Shown here in pieces: positions 18,703 to 24,890 of a stretch of 41,058 nucleotides of DNA (position 1 is the stretch's first letter; the number at the start of each line of letters is the position of its first letter). The DNA comes from Patescibacteria group bacterium (GTDB lineage: Bacteria > Patescibacteriota > Patescibacteriia > UBA9570 > JAHJKD01). The stretch covers positions 1 to 41,058 of the forward strand of contig JAHJKD010000043.1 in NCBI GenBank assembly GCA_018822435.1, read 5' to 3'. Both the position numbers and the translations under genes were made by a program. The notes under the pieces are model-generated. The model made no database searches and was not told the origin of the DNA. It saw only the letters and a program-made list of their open reading frames with translations.

Positions 18703-19440
18703 TTAGGGCAGCTTCCAAAGCACAGTAGTTGTTTCCAGAACAGCCTGATGATCTTGCACCCATTCCAAAGTCGTCTTCGCATCATAAACCTCTCCCCCTT
18801 CTCCGTTTGGATTGAATCCCAGGATAATTTCCTCGCCGTCCAGATAGCCGTCTCCGTCCGTATCGGCATTGCCTTTATCCAGGCCGAACAGTTCCTCCCA
18901 TTCATCCCTTAAGCCGTCATAATCATGGTCAGACTGCTGGTATTCTTTGGGCAGTTCAGCAAAGCCCCAGACCTGCGTATTATTCGGATCAGTCGGACTG
19001 GTCCTTTGCGCCATTTCCAGGCCGTCCGGCGTGCCGTCCCCGTCCGTATCGCGATTATTCGGATCAGTTCCCAGCATTTTTTCATAGGCAACATTCAAAG
19101 CATCCTGATCAGCATCATATTCCTTAAGAAAGGTATAAGTCTTATATTCGCACACGGCGGCCGTTTCCGATAAAAAGAAACACTCATTATAGTCTTCCGG
19201 TTTTAATTCTTGTTGTTTGACTTTCTCTTCTTCCGTTAAATCGCTTGAATCAGCACTAATAAACTCAATCACTGTATCTTTCTTATCCTCTTCTTGTTGC
19301 TCGGTCGACTCATCAATTACTCCAATGAAACTCAGGGCTTGCTCACGCCAATCTGCCCGCACAAAAAGAACCAAGGCCACTGCTCCGGCTAAAAATAAGA
19401 GGCTGACAGTAATGATTAAAATAATTCTTCCTGGGCGCAT
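18703..19440 (-). CDS. Membrane-anchored protein with DxDxDG calcium-binding repeats (first gene behind the T-box)
   Basis: 245 aa. One N-terminal membrane helix (residues 6-27), an acidic linker, then an extracellular part. Calcium-type loops are visible at 131-140 (DTDGDGTPDG), 171-180 (DHDYDGLRDE) and 193-204 (DTDGDGYLDGEE), as in thrombospondin type-3/dockerin-like repeats. Two cysteines in NECFFLSETAAVC (87, 97) may form a disulfide. It ends in a GFNP segment and a Trp-containing tail. The protein at 26327 has the same order of parts and is a clear paralogue. The ATG directly follows an A/T run with no ribosome site. Confidence 0.85.
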   Translation of the reverse strand: MRPGRIILIITVSLLFLAGAVALVLFVRADWREQALSFIGVIDESTEQQEEDKKDTVIEFISADSSDLTEEEKVKQQELKPEDYNECFFLSETAAVCEYKTYTFLKEYDADQDALNVAYEKMLGTDPNNRDTDGDGTPDGLEMAQRTSPTDPNNTQVWGFAELPKEYQQSDHDYDGLRDEWEELFGLDKGNADTDGDGYLDGEEIILGFNPNGEGGEVYDAKTTLEWVQDHQAVLETTTVLWKLP

Positions 19441-19453
19441 TTTTTTTTAAAAT

Positions 19454-19654
19454 AAAAAAGTGATCTATATAGAGGGCTTCGGAAGCTTGCGCTGAGAGAG
19501 CGCAGCGAGCCGAAGCGGTACCACCTCGATTTATCACTTCATTTTCGGTTATTACGGCTACCGGGCCGTCCTGGTCTACTTCTCCCGCATCCTTGGGATT
19601 TTCTTCAGGCCACTTCCTTGGTGATTGCCAAGGTTAAATGTGTTTAAAATTTAC
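19454..19654 (-). ncRNA. T-box riboswitch leader (predicted tRNA-Ile sensing, ultrashort Stem I)
   Basis: All parts are on the minus strand. The T-box core AGGTGGTACCGC is at 19526-19515. Candidate antiterminator: GAGG/CCTC (19527-19524 with 19475-19472) and GCTTCGG/CCGAAGC (19516-19510 with 19482-19476) flank a 7-nt TGGTACC bulge that would pair with the tRNA NCCA end. Upstream, Stem I is CCTTGG/CCAAGG (19633-19628 / 19621-19616) with a 6-nt loop CAATCA that shows the Ile codon AUC. Stem II has CCTG/CAGG and CCC/GGG around a GAA/AGTA loop-E pair. A pseudoknot follows: ACGGC/GCCGT with loop CGGT pairing to ACCG at 19549-19546. AAGTGAT/ATCACTT plus a T run close the leader just before the first ATG. 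The operon contains ileS, which fits. Confidence 0.88.
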
Positions 19655-19660
19655 TAAGAT

Positions 19661-19689
19661 ATTATAAGCAAAAATTCTATTTTTTGCAA
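19661..19689 (-). promoter_or_regulatory. Consensus-like promoter of the T-box/ileS operon
   Basis: Minus strand TTGCAA at 19689-19684, 17-bp spacer, TATAAT at 19666-19661. Transcription should start near 19654, about 20 nt before Stem I of the T-box. Confidence 0.7.
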
Positions 19690-19727
19690 GGGTCTGCTCC
19701 GCTGGATAATATTTAATATTATGCAAT

Positions 19728-19783
19728 GGAACAGAACGGAGCGGAAGTCTCAACAAGTGCAAGAATTCATCCGTTCCGTTTCC
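19728..19783 (-). repeat. 56-nt hairpin repeat, copy 1 (after the 85-aa gene)
   Basis: This 56-nt element is repeated at 20136-20191 with only two mismatches. Its ends, GGAACAGAACGGA and TCCGTTCCGTTTCC, pair to form a long stem with a roughly 29-nt loop. It lies 29 nt after the stop of the 85-aa gene and so is probably a 3' hairpin/terminator or mRNA stabiliser. Confidence 0.7.
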
Positions 19784-19812
19784 TCCTGTTCTTCAGGACC
19801 TGAAGTCCCTGT

Positions 19813-20070
19813 TTAAACCTCCTTTCTGAAAAGAGCCGGCAAAAAACCGACGAATACAGCGAGCAGAACGACGCCACTGCGACCCGCATAGACCAACGGG
19901 CCATCTGCCACTCCAGCCAGCGCCAGAATCGCACCAGGGACGATTACCCCGCCAGCCAGCATGCTGCCGGAGTGGTGGAAAAAAGCCCTCCATTTGCCCG
20001 GAGCCGTGTGGTTCCCAGCCACAAAAAGGACGCCGCTCAAGACTATGCCAATACCAAAAAACAAGTACAT
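19813..20070 (-). CDS. Small three-helix membrane protein (island)
   Basis: 85 aa with three hydrophobic segments (about residues 2-19, 37-53 and 62-80), ending in Lys-Glu-Val. No family recognised. A strong ribosome site, GAGGAGGTC, lies just before ATG 20070, unlike the AT-rich genes around the island. Base composition is GC-rich. It is the last gene of the four-gene minus-strand set and is separated from the preceding gene by 137 nt that hold repeat copy 2. Confidence 0.75.
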   Translation of the reverse strand: MYLFFGIGIVLSGVLFVAGNHTAPGKWRAFFHHSGSMLAGGVIVPGAILALAGVADGPLVYAGRSGVVLLAVFVGFLPALFRKEV

Positions 20071-20135
20071 ACGACCTCCTCTTGTCTCTTTACTTACTTG
20101 CTCCTCTGAAAATCAACCGGATGTTGATCTCCAAG

Positions 20136-20191
20136 GGAACAGAACGGAGCGGAAGTCTCAACAAGTGCGACAATTCATCCGTTCCGTTTCC
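20136..20191 (-). repeat. 56-nt hairpin repeat, copy 2 (after the 102-aa gene)
   Basis: Second copy of the element at 19728-19783, 54 of 56 bases identical. It lies 16 nt after the stop of the 102-aa gene. A small GATGGG/CCCATC hairpin immediately precedes it in transcript order. Both copies occupy the same place relative to a small membrane protein gene. Confidence 0.7.
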
Positions 20192-20207
20192 GATGGGTCT
20201 TTGCCCA

Positions 20208-20516
20208 TCACTCCTCCTTTCCTCTCGTTAAGAACTTGAATTGTGGCCTTGTGTGGGCCACAACAATCGATGCAATGATAACAATCAGGCCGAGGATGCC
20301 TACGATTGTCATCCGAGTCATGTCTGGTCCCCATCCGTCAGAGGAGGCCGTCTTGACAACCTCCATCAACCCGGACAGGGGGCCAAATGCGGCCGGAACT
20401 ACGCTGGCCAAGACCATGCCGTAGCTGTATTTCGTCTTGGGATCCATGAACAGTCCCACGAACAACGGAACAAGGCTCACGATCAAGAGAAACAGATCAA
20501 GATCAACTACAAACAT
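20208..20516 (-). CDS. Small three-helix membrane protein (island)
   Basis: 102 aa with hydrophobic segments at about residues 6-24, 33-52 and 70-88, and a basic tail HTRPQFKFLTRGKEE. No family recognised. The ribosome site GAGGAGGTGA overlaps the stop codon of the upstream gene and lies 3 nt before ATG 20516, so the two are translationally coupled. GC-rich codons. Confidence 0.75.
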   Translation of the reverse strand: MFVVDLDLFLLIVSLVPLFVGLFMDPKTKYSYGMVLASVVPAAFGPLSGLMEVVKTASSDGWGPDMTRMTIVGILGLIVIIASIVVAHTRPQFKFLTRGKEE

Positions 20517-20519
20517 CAG

Positions 20520-20870
20520 TCACCTCCTCTCAAGGTCCGGGCACGATGCCCATGAAGCGTTTGCCTTCCCACTTGAACACGAACTTCGCTGTACGAACCG
20601 GTTGACGATGATCGGAATGAAGTACATGACACTCGCGAAAATCACGACGAGGTTGTAGGGTACAGAACCCCCGAAGCCGGACGGAGCGTTGATCCATTCG
20701 TCCGGATGCCATGTTGTCGGCTCAATGGCCATCACGATGATCATGATGGCCCCGATGCCCAGCGCGATCCAGCCACAGGCCTTCCGCACTACCTTCCGGT
20801 CTGCGATGACAGCCAAAAGGCCGAACGGAATTCCGAGCACCAACAGAACAGACGCAATCAATAAGGCCAT
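20520..20870 (-). CDS. Small three-helix membrane protein (island)
   Basis: 116 aa starting MALLIASVLLVLGIPFG. Hydrophobic segments at about residues 2-21, 32-50 and 74-96. The C-terminus is soluble and has three cysteines (two in RSSCSSGK and one in CPDLERR). The start is chosen at 20870 because AAGGGGGTG lies before it and the upstream stop TGA ends just one base away; the 11-residue longer form would begin inside that gene without a ribosome site. No family recognised. Confidence 0.75.
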   Translation of the reverse strand: MALLIASVLLVLGIPFGLLAVIADRKVVRKACGWIALGIGAIMIIVMAIEPTTWHPDEWINAPSGFGGSVPYNLVVIFASVMYFIPIIVNRFVQRSSCSSGKANASWASCPDLERR

Positions 20871-20871
20871 G

Positions 20872-21162
20872 TCACACCCCCTTTTCTTTTTCATGTTTTT
20901 CATACTGCCAACAAAGGTATGGAATCAACCCGCCTAACAACAAGGCAAATACAATTCCGAGCAGAGCAGTCTGCTGATATTTGGCCATTGATGTTGCCGC
21001 GATCTCGATGATGAAGAAAACGATAGCCGCAAGGCAAGCCAGTGTACCCAGCCCCATGACAAACCACCGAAATCTCGGCCACTTCTTCAAGAGGAAGAAA
21101 CCGATTGCTTCCAGGAGGAAGCTAAGCACAATAAGAATGAGCGCAACCAGGAACAACGACAT
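20872..21162 (-). CDS. Small three-helix membrane protein, first gene of the island's minus-strand operon
   Basis: 96 aa starting MSLFLVALILIVLSFLLEAIGF, with three hydrophobic segments (about 2-24, 31-55 and 63-82) and a charged tail EKHEKEKGV. The start at 21162 is set by the strong ribosome site AAGGAGGGAGCT; a longer start at 21201 has none. It overlaps nothing and is one base from the next gene. It is divergent from the first GAF-GGDEF gene across about 180 bp holding promoters for both directions. Confidence 0.78.
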   Translation of the reverse strand: MSLFLVALILIVLSFLLEAIGFFLLKKWPRFRWFVMGLGTLACLAAIVFFIIEIAATSMAKYQQTALLGIVFALLLGGLIPYLCWQYEKHEKEKGV

Positions 21163-21196
21163 AGCTCCCTCCTTTCTTCGTTTTTGGTTTGCATAC

Positions 21197-21224
21197 ATCA
21201 TGCCAATTTTTCGCTATTTGTCAA
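21197..21224 (-). promoter_or_regulatory. Promoter of the small membrane protein operon
   Basis: Minus strand TTGACA at 21224-21219, then a 16-bp spacer and the weak -10 CATGAT at 21202-21197. The word GCCTTGACAAA also starts the CadD gene promoter at 26108, and CTTGACAAA the promoter of the second GGDEF gene. Confidence 0.5.
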
Positions 21225-21235
21225 GGCCTAAATTC

Positions 21236-21263
21236 TTGCATAAATCCTGAATATCCTTATAAT
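21236..21263 (+). promoter_or_regulatory. Promoter of the first GAF-GGDEF gene
   Basis: TTGCAT at 21236-21241, 16-bp spacer, TATAAT at 21258-21263. It gives an approximately 75-nt leader containing a TTGCTT/AAGCAA hairpin and a GAAT/ATTC hairpin, ending in the ribosome site AGGAAGGAGACG before ATG 21345. Confidence 0.6.
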
Positions 21264-21344
21264 AGTGCTATTGCTTTATGGAGGGGATGAAGCAAATAGA
21301 ATCTTGAAAATTCAACCAACTCCCCAGAGGAAGGAGACGTAGAG

Positions 21345-22274
21345 ATGACAGATGAACTCAGATTGCGGAAGCTGAAGGACAAGTACATGACCATGCTGGG
21401 AGCAGCCCAGCTCATGCTCATGGGAGAGGGTCAGCTGTTCTTCAAGTATTTCATGACCATGGCCGCGTCAGACACCGGCGCCGACCGGATCGCCCTGCTC
21501 GAACGGGCCGGCCGGAACTGGCGCGTGGTCTATGCCTTCGGCAACCACGCCCCGGAGCTGGGCGAGGAGATCTCGCTCGATGGCAAGGTCACCATGAGTC
21601 CGCTCGACTCCTGGTGGTCCCGCCCCACTGCTGACATTGGTTGGGACGCCATCTTCCCAATCAATAGCGGCCTGCCCAACCGAACTGTTCTCGCCGTCGA
21701 TGATACTGATGCGGAACGAGACTTCACGGCCTTCAAGAACGTCTTCCAGTCCATTGCCGATACCCTCGGTACTCTGATCAGGGTCAGGAAGCTCATGACC
21801 AAGGACATCGTCACTGGTCTGCCCAACCAACTGGCCTGCGAAGCCCGGCTCGACGAAGAGCTCCTCCGCGTCATCCACCACGAGCCGCATCAGGCTGTGA
21901 TCGCGCTCGTGGCTCTGGACAAGTACGGCGAGTATGAGGTCGATTCCTCGGGCAAGGCCATGCGCTACCTCGGGCACCTGCTTCGTTCCCAACTACCGGA
22001 GACTGCCTTTGTCGGCCGGATCGGTGAGGATCGTTTCCTGGTCATCCAGATCGAACTCCTCACTGACGCCTCTGGCCGGCTCGACGCCATCCGCAAGAAA
22101 CTGGCCGCCACCCAGGAGATTATCGCCACCTGTTCGGTCGGCATCGCCCTGATGACGCCAGAACTGGTCATTGATCCTTCCTTGGGGCGCGCTCAGGCGG
22201 CCTTAGAGCGTGCGTTCAAGACTCACGATAAAGTCGAGGTCGATCCTCTCTCTCAGCCCACCCGCTCCGAGTGA
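21345..22274 (+). CDS. GAF-GGDEF protein 1, degenerate cyclase site
   Basis: 309 aa. Residues 1-145 form a GAF-like sensor (DTGADRIALLERAGRNW, closing with VLAVDDTDAERDF). After a short helix, a GGDEF-fold domain starts at DIVTGLPNQLACEARL. The signature is RIGEDRF where an active enzyme has R(F/Y)GG(D/E)EF, and the first metal-binding Asp motif is reduced to VALDKYGEYEV. It therefore should not make c-di-GMP; it may bind a nucleotide or pair with the active paralogue. It is cytoplasmic, GC-rich and has its own promoter, a strong ribosome site, a 13-bp hairpin and a terminator. Confidence 0.85.
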   Translation: MTDELRLRKLKDKYMTMLGAAQLMLMGEGQLFFKYFMTMAASDTGADRIALLERAGRNWRVVYAFGNHAPELGEEISLDGKVTMSPLDSWWSRPTADIGWDAIFPINSGLPNRTVLAVDDTDAERDFTAFKNVFQSIADTLGTLIRVRKLMTKDIVTGLPNQLACEARLDEELLRVIHHEPHQAVIALVALDKYGEYEVDSSGKAMRYLGHLLRSQLPETAFVGRIGEDRFLVIQIELLTDASGRLDAIRKKLAATQEIIATCSVGIALMTPELVIDPSLGRAQAALERAFKTHDKVEVDPLSQPTRSE

Positions 22275-22293
22275 GCGATCAGGATTCCTCCTC

Positions 22294-22332
22294 GGTCCTG
22301 GTATAGTAGATAACCAATGCTATACCAGGACC
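22294..22332 (+). terminator. Perfect 13-bp hairpin after GAF-GGDEF 1
   Basis: GGTCCTGGTATAG (22294-22306) pairs perfectly with CTATACCAGGACC (22320-22332), loop 13 nt. It is followed by AACCC, not a T run, so it is not a textbook intrinsic terminator by itself. Confidence 0.7.
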
Positions 22333-22337
22333 AACCC

Positions 22338-22362
22338 AAATCCCTTAAATATGGGATTTTTT
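22338..22362 (+). terminator. Intrinsic terminator after GAF-GGDEF 1
   Basis: AAATCCC (22338-22344) pairs with GGGATTT (22353-22359), 8-nt loop, followed by a run of T. It follows the 13-bp hairpin directly. Confidence 0.7.
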
Positions 22363-22378
22363 AGATAATTTTAATATC

Positions 22379-22407
22379 TTGACAAAATATATAAGATATG
22401 CTATTAT
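22379..22407 (+). promoter_or_regulatory. Consensus promoter TTGACA-17-TATTAT of GAF-GGDEF 2
   Basis: TTGACA at 22379-22384, 17-bp spacer, TATTAT at 22402-22407. It predicts a leader of about 120 nt with a GCTATTGCAGAA/TTCTGTAATGGC hairpin and a GTTTG/CAAAC hairpin, ending in AAAGGAGGT before ATG 22537. The leader matches no riboswitch class I know. Confidence 0.75.
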
Positions 22408-22536
22408 GTGGCGTCCTAAATTGGGCGTATTTTAATTAATTCAAGCTTAAAATGGCTATTGCAGAATCGAATGTTTCTGTAATGGCAAAATAGGTTTGAA
22501 CCGCAAACATCCGCATAAGAAAAGGAGGTATCTATA

Positions 22537-23637
22537 ATGACGGATGATATCAGAATGATCCCGGAGCCGGATGCCACGCAAGTGGCCTGGGATCTCGGGG
22601 CGGCGATCATGAAGGTCGTCAATGGCCCTGACCGGCACCCTTCCGAGCTGATCGACGTGCTTCTCAAGCGCATCCATCAGCACCTGAACGCCCACCGGAT
22701 CGTGGTCGTGCAGGATTTCGCGGGCCAATGGAAGGTCGTGTCCCATTCCGGGACCCGGCTCTCCTTCAGCTCTGACTTGGACGAAGTGCCTGTTCCTCGG
22801 AACGGCGAGATCGTCCCGAACGTGCCTGCGGAGGCTTTCGACCGGGGATTCGTGTCCACTCCTGAAGAGGGGGTGGGCTGGGATTGCTGGGTGGCCATTC
22901 GCAACGGTGACGGACAGAAACGGCTCCTGGCCGTGGACGACGTCACTGCCGCCCGCAACTACGAGACCTACCGGCCGTCACTTCAGCTGATGGCTGACAT
23001 GCTTGGTGAGGCCCTGTTGCTGCAGGAAACGGCCCGGCAGGATCCTCTCACTGACTTGCCCAACCGAGAGGCGTTCAGGCAGATTCTGGAACGGCAGGCT
23101 CACCTCGTCTACCGCAATACCGAGCCGGTCTGCGTCGTCCTGGCGCACATCCATCAGGCGAATCGGATCCGCGAGAACGAAGTGGTCAACTCGATCATGC
23201 TCTCACTGGCCCGGCATTTCACGGCCCATCTGGCCGAGCCCGGCGGTCTGGACGAGCCCTGCGGTCGTGACGAGCCCAGCGGTCTGGTCGCCCGCTTCGG
23301 CAGGAAGTCGCTTGTGGTCATGCTGGAAGGAGTTGACCTGGACTACGCCCAGATCTGGGCCAACAGAGTCCGGGGCACACTCTCTGGGCCGCGTCGCTTC
23401 GAGCTCAGCTCGAGCAACGTGTTCGAACTTGATTTCAACCTCGGCCTGGCCGTCATGGACTACATCATGGTCGCCCGGTTCGTGGACGAAGGCAAGCACG
23501 AGCCCTTCAAGCTGGCCGCTGACATCATCGTCGACCAGGTCAGGCAGGCGCTCGATCTGGCCATCACCGAAGACCGGCCCTCCACGGCATTCTTCACCCC
23601 CACGGGCATCATCCTTGGTTCAAACTTCTCCGACTAG
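22537..23637 (+). CDS. GAF-GGDEF protein 2, strongly degenerate cyclase site
   Basis: 366 aa. The N-terminal part (about 1-160) is GAF-like, with HRIVVVQDFAGQWKVV and a closing LLAVDDVTAARNY shared with its two paralogues. The GGDEF-fold part starts QDPLTDLPNREAF. No metal-binding Asp remains in VVLAHIHQANRI, and the signature is RFGRKSL in place of RFGGEEF. A short in-frame tandem repeat (GLDEP-CGRDEP) lies just before it, where an I-site would be. It is very probably catalytically dead. Ribosome site AAAGGAGGT; the stop codon lies inside the left arm of a 13-bp hairpin. Confidence 0.82.
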   Translation: MTDDIRMIPEPDATQVAWDLGAAIMKVVNGPDRHPSELIDVLLKRIHQHLNAHRIVVVQDFAGQWKVVSHSGTRLSFSSDLDEVPVPRNGEIVPNVPAEAFDRGFVSTPEEGVGWDCWVAIRNGDGQKRLLAVDDVTAARNYETYRPSLQLMADMLGEALLLQETARQDPLTDLPNREAFRQILERQAHLVYRNTEPVCVVLAHIHQANRIRENEVVNSIMLSLARHFTAHLAEPGGLDEPCGRDEPSGLVARFGRKSLVVMLEGVDLDYAQIWANRVRGTLSGPRRFELSSSNVFELDFNLGLAVMDYIMVARFVDEGKHEPFKLAADIIVDQVRQALDLAITEDRPSTAFFTPTGIILGSNFSD

Positions 23638-23665
23638 ACAGAGTCCGCCCGTACTCTGTCTAGTC
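23632..23665 (+). terminator. Perfect 13-bp hairpin overlapping the stop of GAF-GGDEF 2
   Basis: GACTAGACAGAGT (23632-23644) pairs perfectly with ACTCTGTCTAGTC (23653-23665), loop 8 nt; the TAG stop is in the left arm. It is followed by ACCC and no T run, like the hairpin after gene 1. Confidence 0.7.
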
Positions 23666-23752
23666 ACCCAATCCTTTTCAAGATTGAAATTGCTTCTCAA
23701 GATCTCCGGATTTTTAGAAGCGCTAGGCAGTCTTGGCAACCCCACCAACCAT

Positions 23753-23770
23753 CCCGCAAAACGGGTTTTT
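23753..23770 (+). terminator. Small hairpin with T run just before GAF-GGDEF 3 (terminator or attenuator)
   Basis: CCCG (23753-23756) pairs with CGGG (23762-23765), loop CAAAA, followed by TTTTT (23766-23770). It ends 17 nt before ATG 23788 and directly abuts the ribosome site AAAGGGAG. I see no convincing promoter after it, so transcription of gene 3 would have to pass through it. Confidence 0.5.
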
Positions 23771-23787
23771 AAAGGGAGCACATTGAC

Positions 23788-24762
23788 ATGGACAAGAAGA
23801 TCATCGAGTTCTACACTTTCCTTTTCGAACTGCTATCGCTAGCCATCGAGGGCGAGGGGAACGAATTCTTCGCCATGGTGGCCCGGCGCATCAACCGGGA
23901 CACCGGCGCGGACCGGCTCGCTATCCTGGAGCTCGATCCGGACAAGGGCTGGACCCACCGGGTCAAGTACCCGGAAGACACCCCGGAAGAGGAGTTCGAC
24001 CGGCGGACGATCGCCCTGCTCTCCACGCCGCGGGATTTCTACGACCGCGCCACCCCGGGGCTGGGCTTCGACGCTTTCTTCGAGATCAAGTGCCGGGAAG
24101 ACAAGATCCGTCGCCTGCTCGCTATCGACGACACCGGCGACAAGCGCAGCTTCTTCGAGCTGGTCAACCTGTTCCTGCCCGTGGCCCTGGCCATGGGCAA
24201 GCTGATCGACGCCAACATGTTGGCCAAGATCGACAAGCTGACCGGGCTCCTGGACGCGGGCGTCTGCCGCTCCAAGGTCGAGACCGAAATCGCGCGCATG
24301 CGCCGCAAACGCGATCGCCGGGTCTGCGTCTGCCTCCTCGACCTCGACCACTTCAAGTCGATCAACGACACATACGGGCATCCGGTCGGGGACGAGGTCC
24401 TCAGGTGCTTTGGCCGCTTCCTCCGCCTCAAGAATGGAGGCCAGGACGAGAACGAACTCCGTTTCCGACGGGAGGACTTCGTCGGCCGATTCGGCGGTGA
24501 AGAATTCCTTCTCATAATGGAGGAAGCCACACCTCGAGGCGCGAAGAACCGCTTGGAGGAGATGCTGGCCGAATGGTCGCGCATCACCTTCTCAGAGACC
24601 GGACAAGACTTCCGCGTCAGCTTCTCAGCCGGCGTGGCCCTGCTCTCTCCGGATCTGGTCGACCACCACTACGGCGTTCTCAAGCGGGCGGATGACGCGC
24701 TCTATGAGGCCAAAAAGGCTGGCCGCGCCTGCGTGATGATCGACCCGGACTCCCTCTCCTAG
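23788..24762 (+). CDS. GAF-GGDEF protein 3: intact diguanylate cyclase
   Basis: 324 aa. The GAF-like N-terminus (DTGADRLAILELDPDKGW, closing LLAIDDTGDKRSF) is followed by a complete GGDEF domain: IDKLTGLLDAG, LLDLDHFKSINDTYGHPVGD (metal-binding Asp) and RFGGEEFLLIMEEA. The inhibitory I-site RxxD is present as RRED, exactly five residues before GGEEF. SFSAGVALLS and ADDALYEAKKAGR complete the fold. It should make c-di-GMP from two GTP and be product-inhibited. It is cytoplasmic with no membrane helix. GC-rich. It may share its signal with the dead paralogues upstream. Confidence 0.93.
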   Translation: MDKKIIEFYTFLFELLSLAIEGEGNEFFAMVARRINRDTGADRLAILELDPDKGWTHRVKYPEDTPEEEFDRRTIALLSTPRDFYDRATPGLGFDAFFEIKCREDKIRRLLAIDDTGDKRSFFELVNLFLPVALAMGKLIDANMLAKIDKLTGLLDAGVCRSKVETEIARMRRKRDRRVCVCLLDLDHFKSINDTYGHPVGDEVLRCFGRFLRLKNGGQDENELRFRREDFVGRFGGEEFLLIMEEATPRGAKNRLEEMLAEWSRITFSETGQDFRVSFSAGVALLSPDLVDHHYGVLKRADDALYEAKKAGRACVMIDPDSLS

Positions 24763-24779
24763 TCAAGACCTGCCTACCC

Positions 24780-24815
24780 GGTCTCTGCATAGTTTACCCG
24801 TTCTATGCAGAGACC
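24780..24815 (+). terminator. Perfect 13-bp hairpin after GAF-GGDEF 3
   Basis: GGTCTCTGCATAG (24780-24792) pairs perfectly with CTATGCAGAGACC (24803-24815), loop 10 nt, followed by ACCCCCCC. Same architecture but unrelated sequence to the hairpins after genes 1 and 2. Confidence 0.7.
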
Positions 24816-24845
24816 ACCCCCCCATCTTTTAATTTCTTCAATAAA

Positions 24846-24871
24846 AAAATCCCCTATAATAAGGGGATTTT
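24846..24871. terminator. Bidirectional intrinsic terminator
   Basis: AAAATCCCC pairs with GGGGATTTT over 9 bp with an 8-nt loop TATAATAA. A/T runs flank both sides. It serves GAF-GGDEF 3 (+) and the convergent membrane protein gene at 24891 (-). Confidence 0.75.
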
Positions 24872-24890
24872 ATATTTGAAAAAATAAATA

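Noticed and set aside
22413-22536. Possible c-di-GMP riboswitch in the leader of GAF-GGDEF 2
   Set aside because: The leader folds into simple hairpins but lacks the conserved c-di-GMP-I or -II words.
23720-23770. Possible SAM-type riboswitch before GAF-GGDEF 3 (GGCAACC...CCAACC)
   Set aside because: Only these short words match the SAM-I/SAM-IV core; I could not build the other conserved helices or the pseudoknot.
23003-23842. 279-codon open frame overlapping the GAF-GGDEF 2 gene in another frame
   Set aside because: It is Ser/Trp/Arg-rich with no domain, while frame 22537-23637 encodes a recognisable GAF-GGDEF protein with a ribosome site. It is a GC-rich shadow frame.
24039-24587. 182-codon open frame on the minus strand opposite the active GGDEF gene
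   Set aside because: Arg/Ser-rich low-complexity translation, no ribosome site, fully antisense to a strong protein match.
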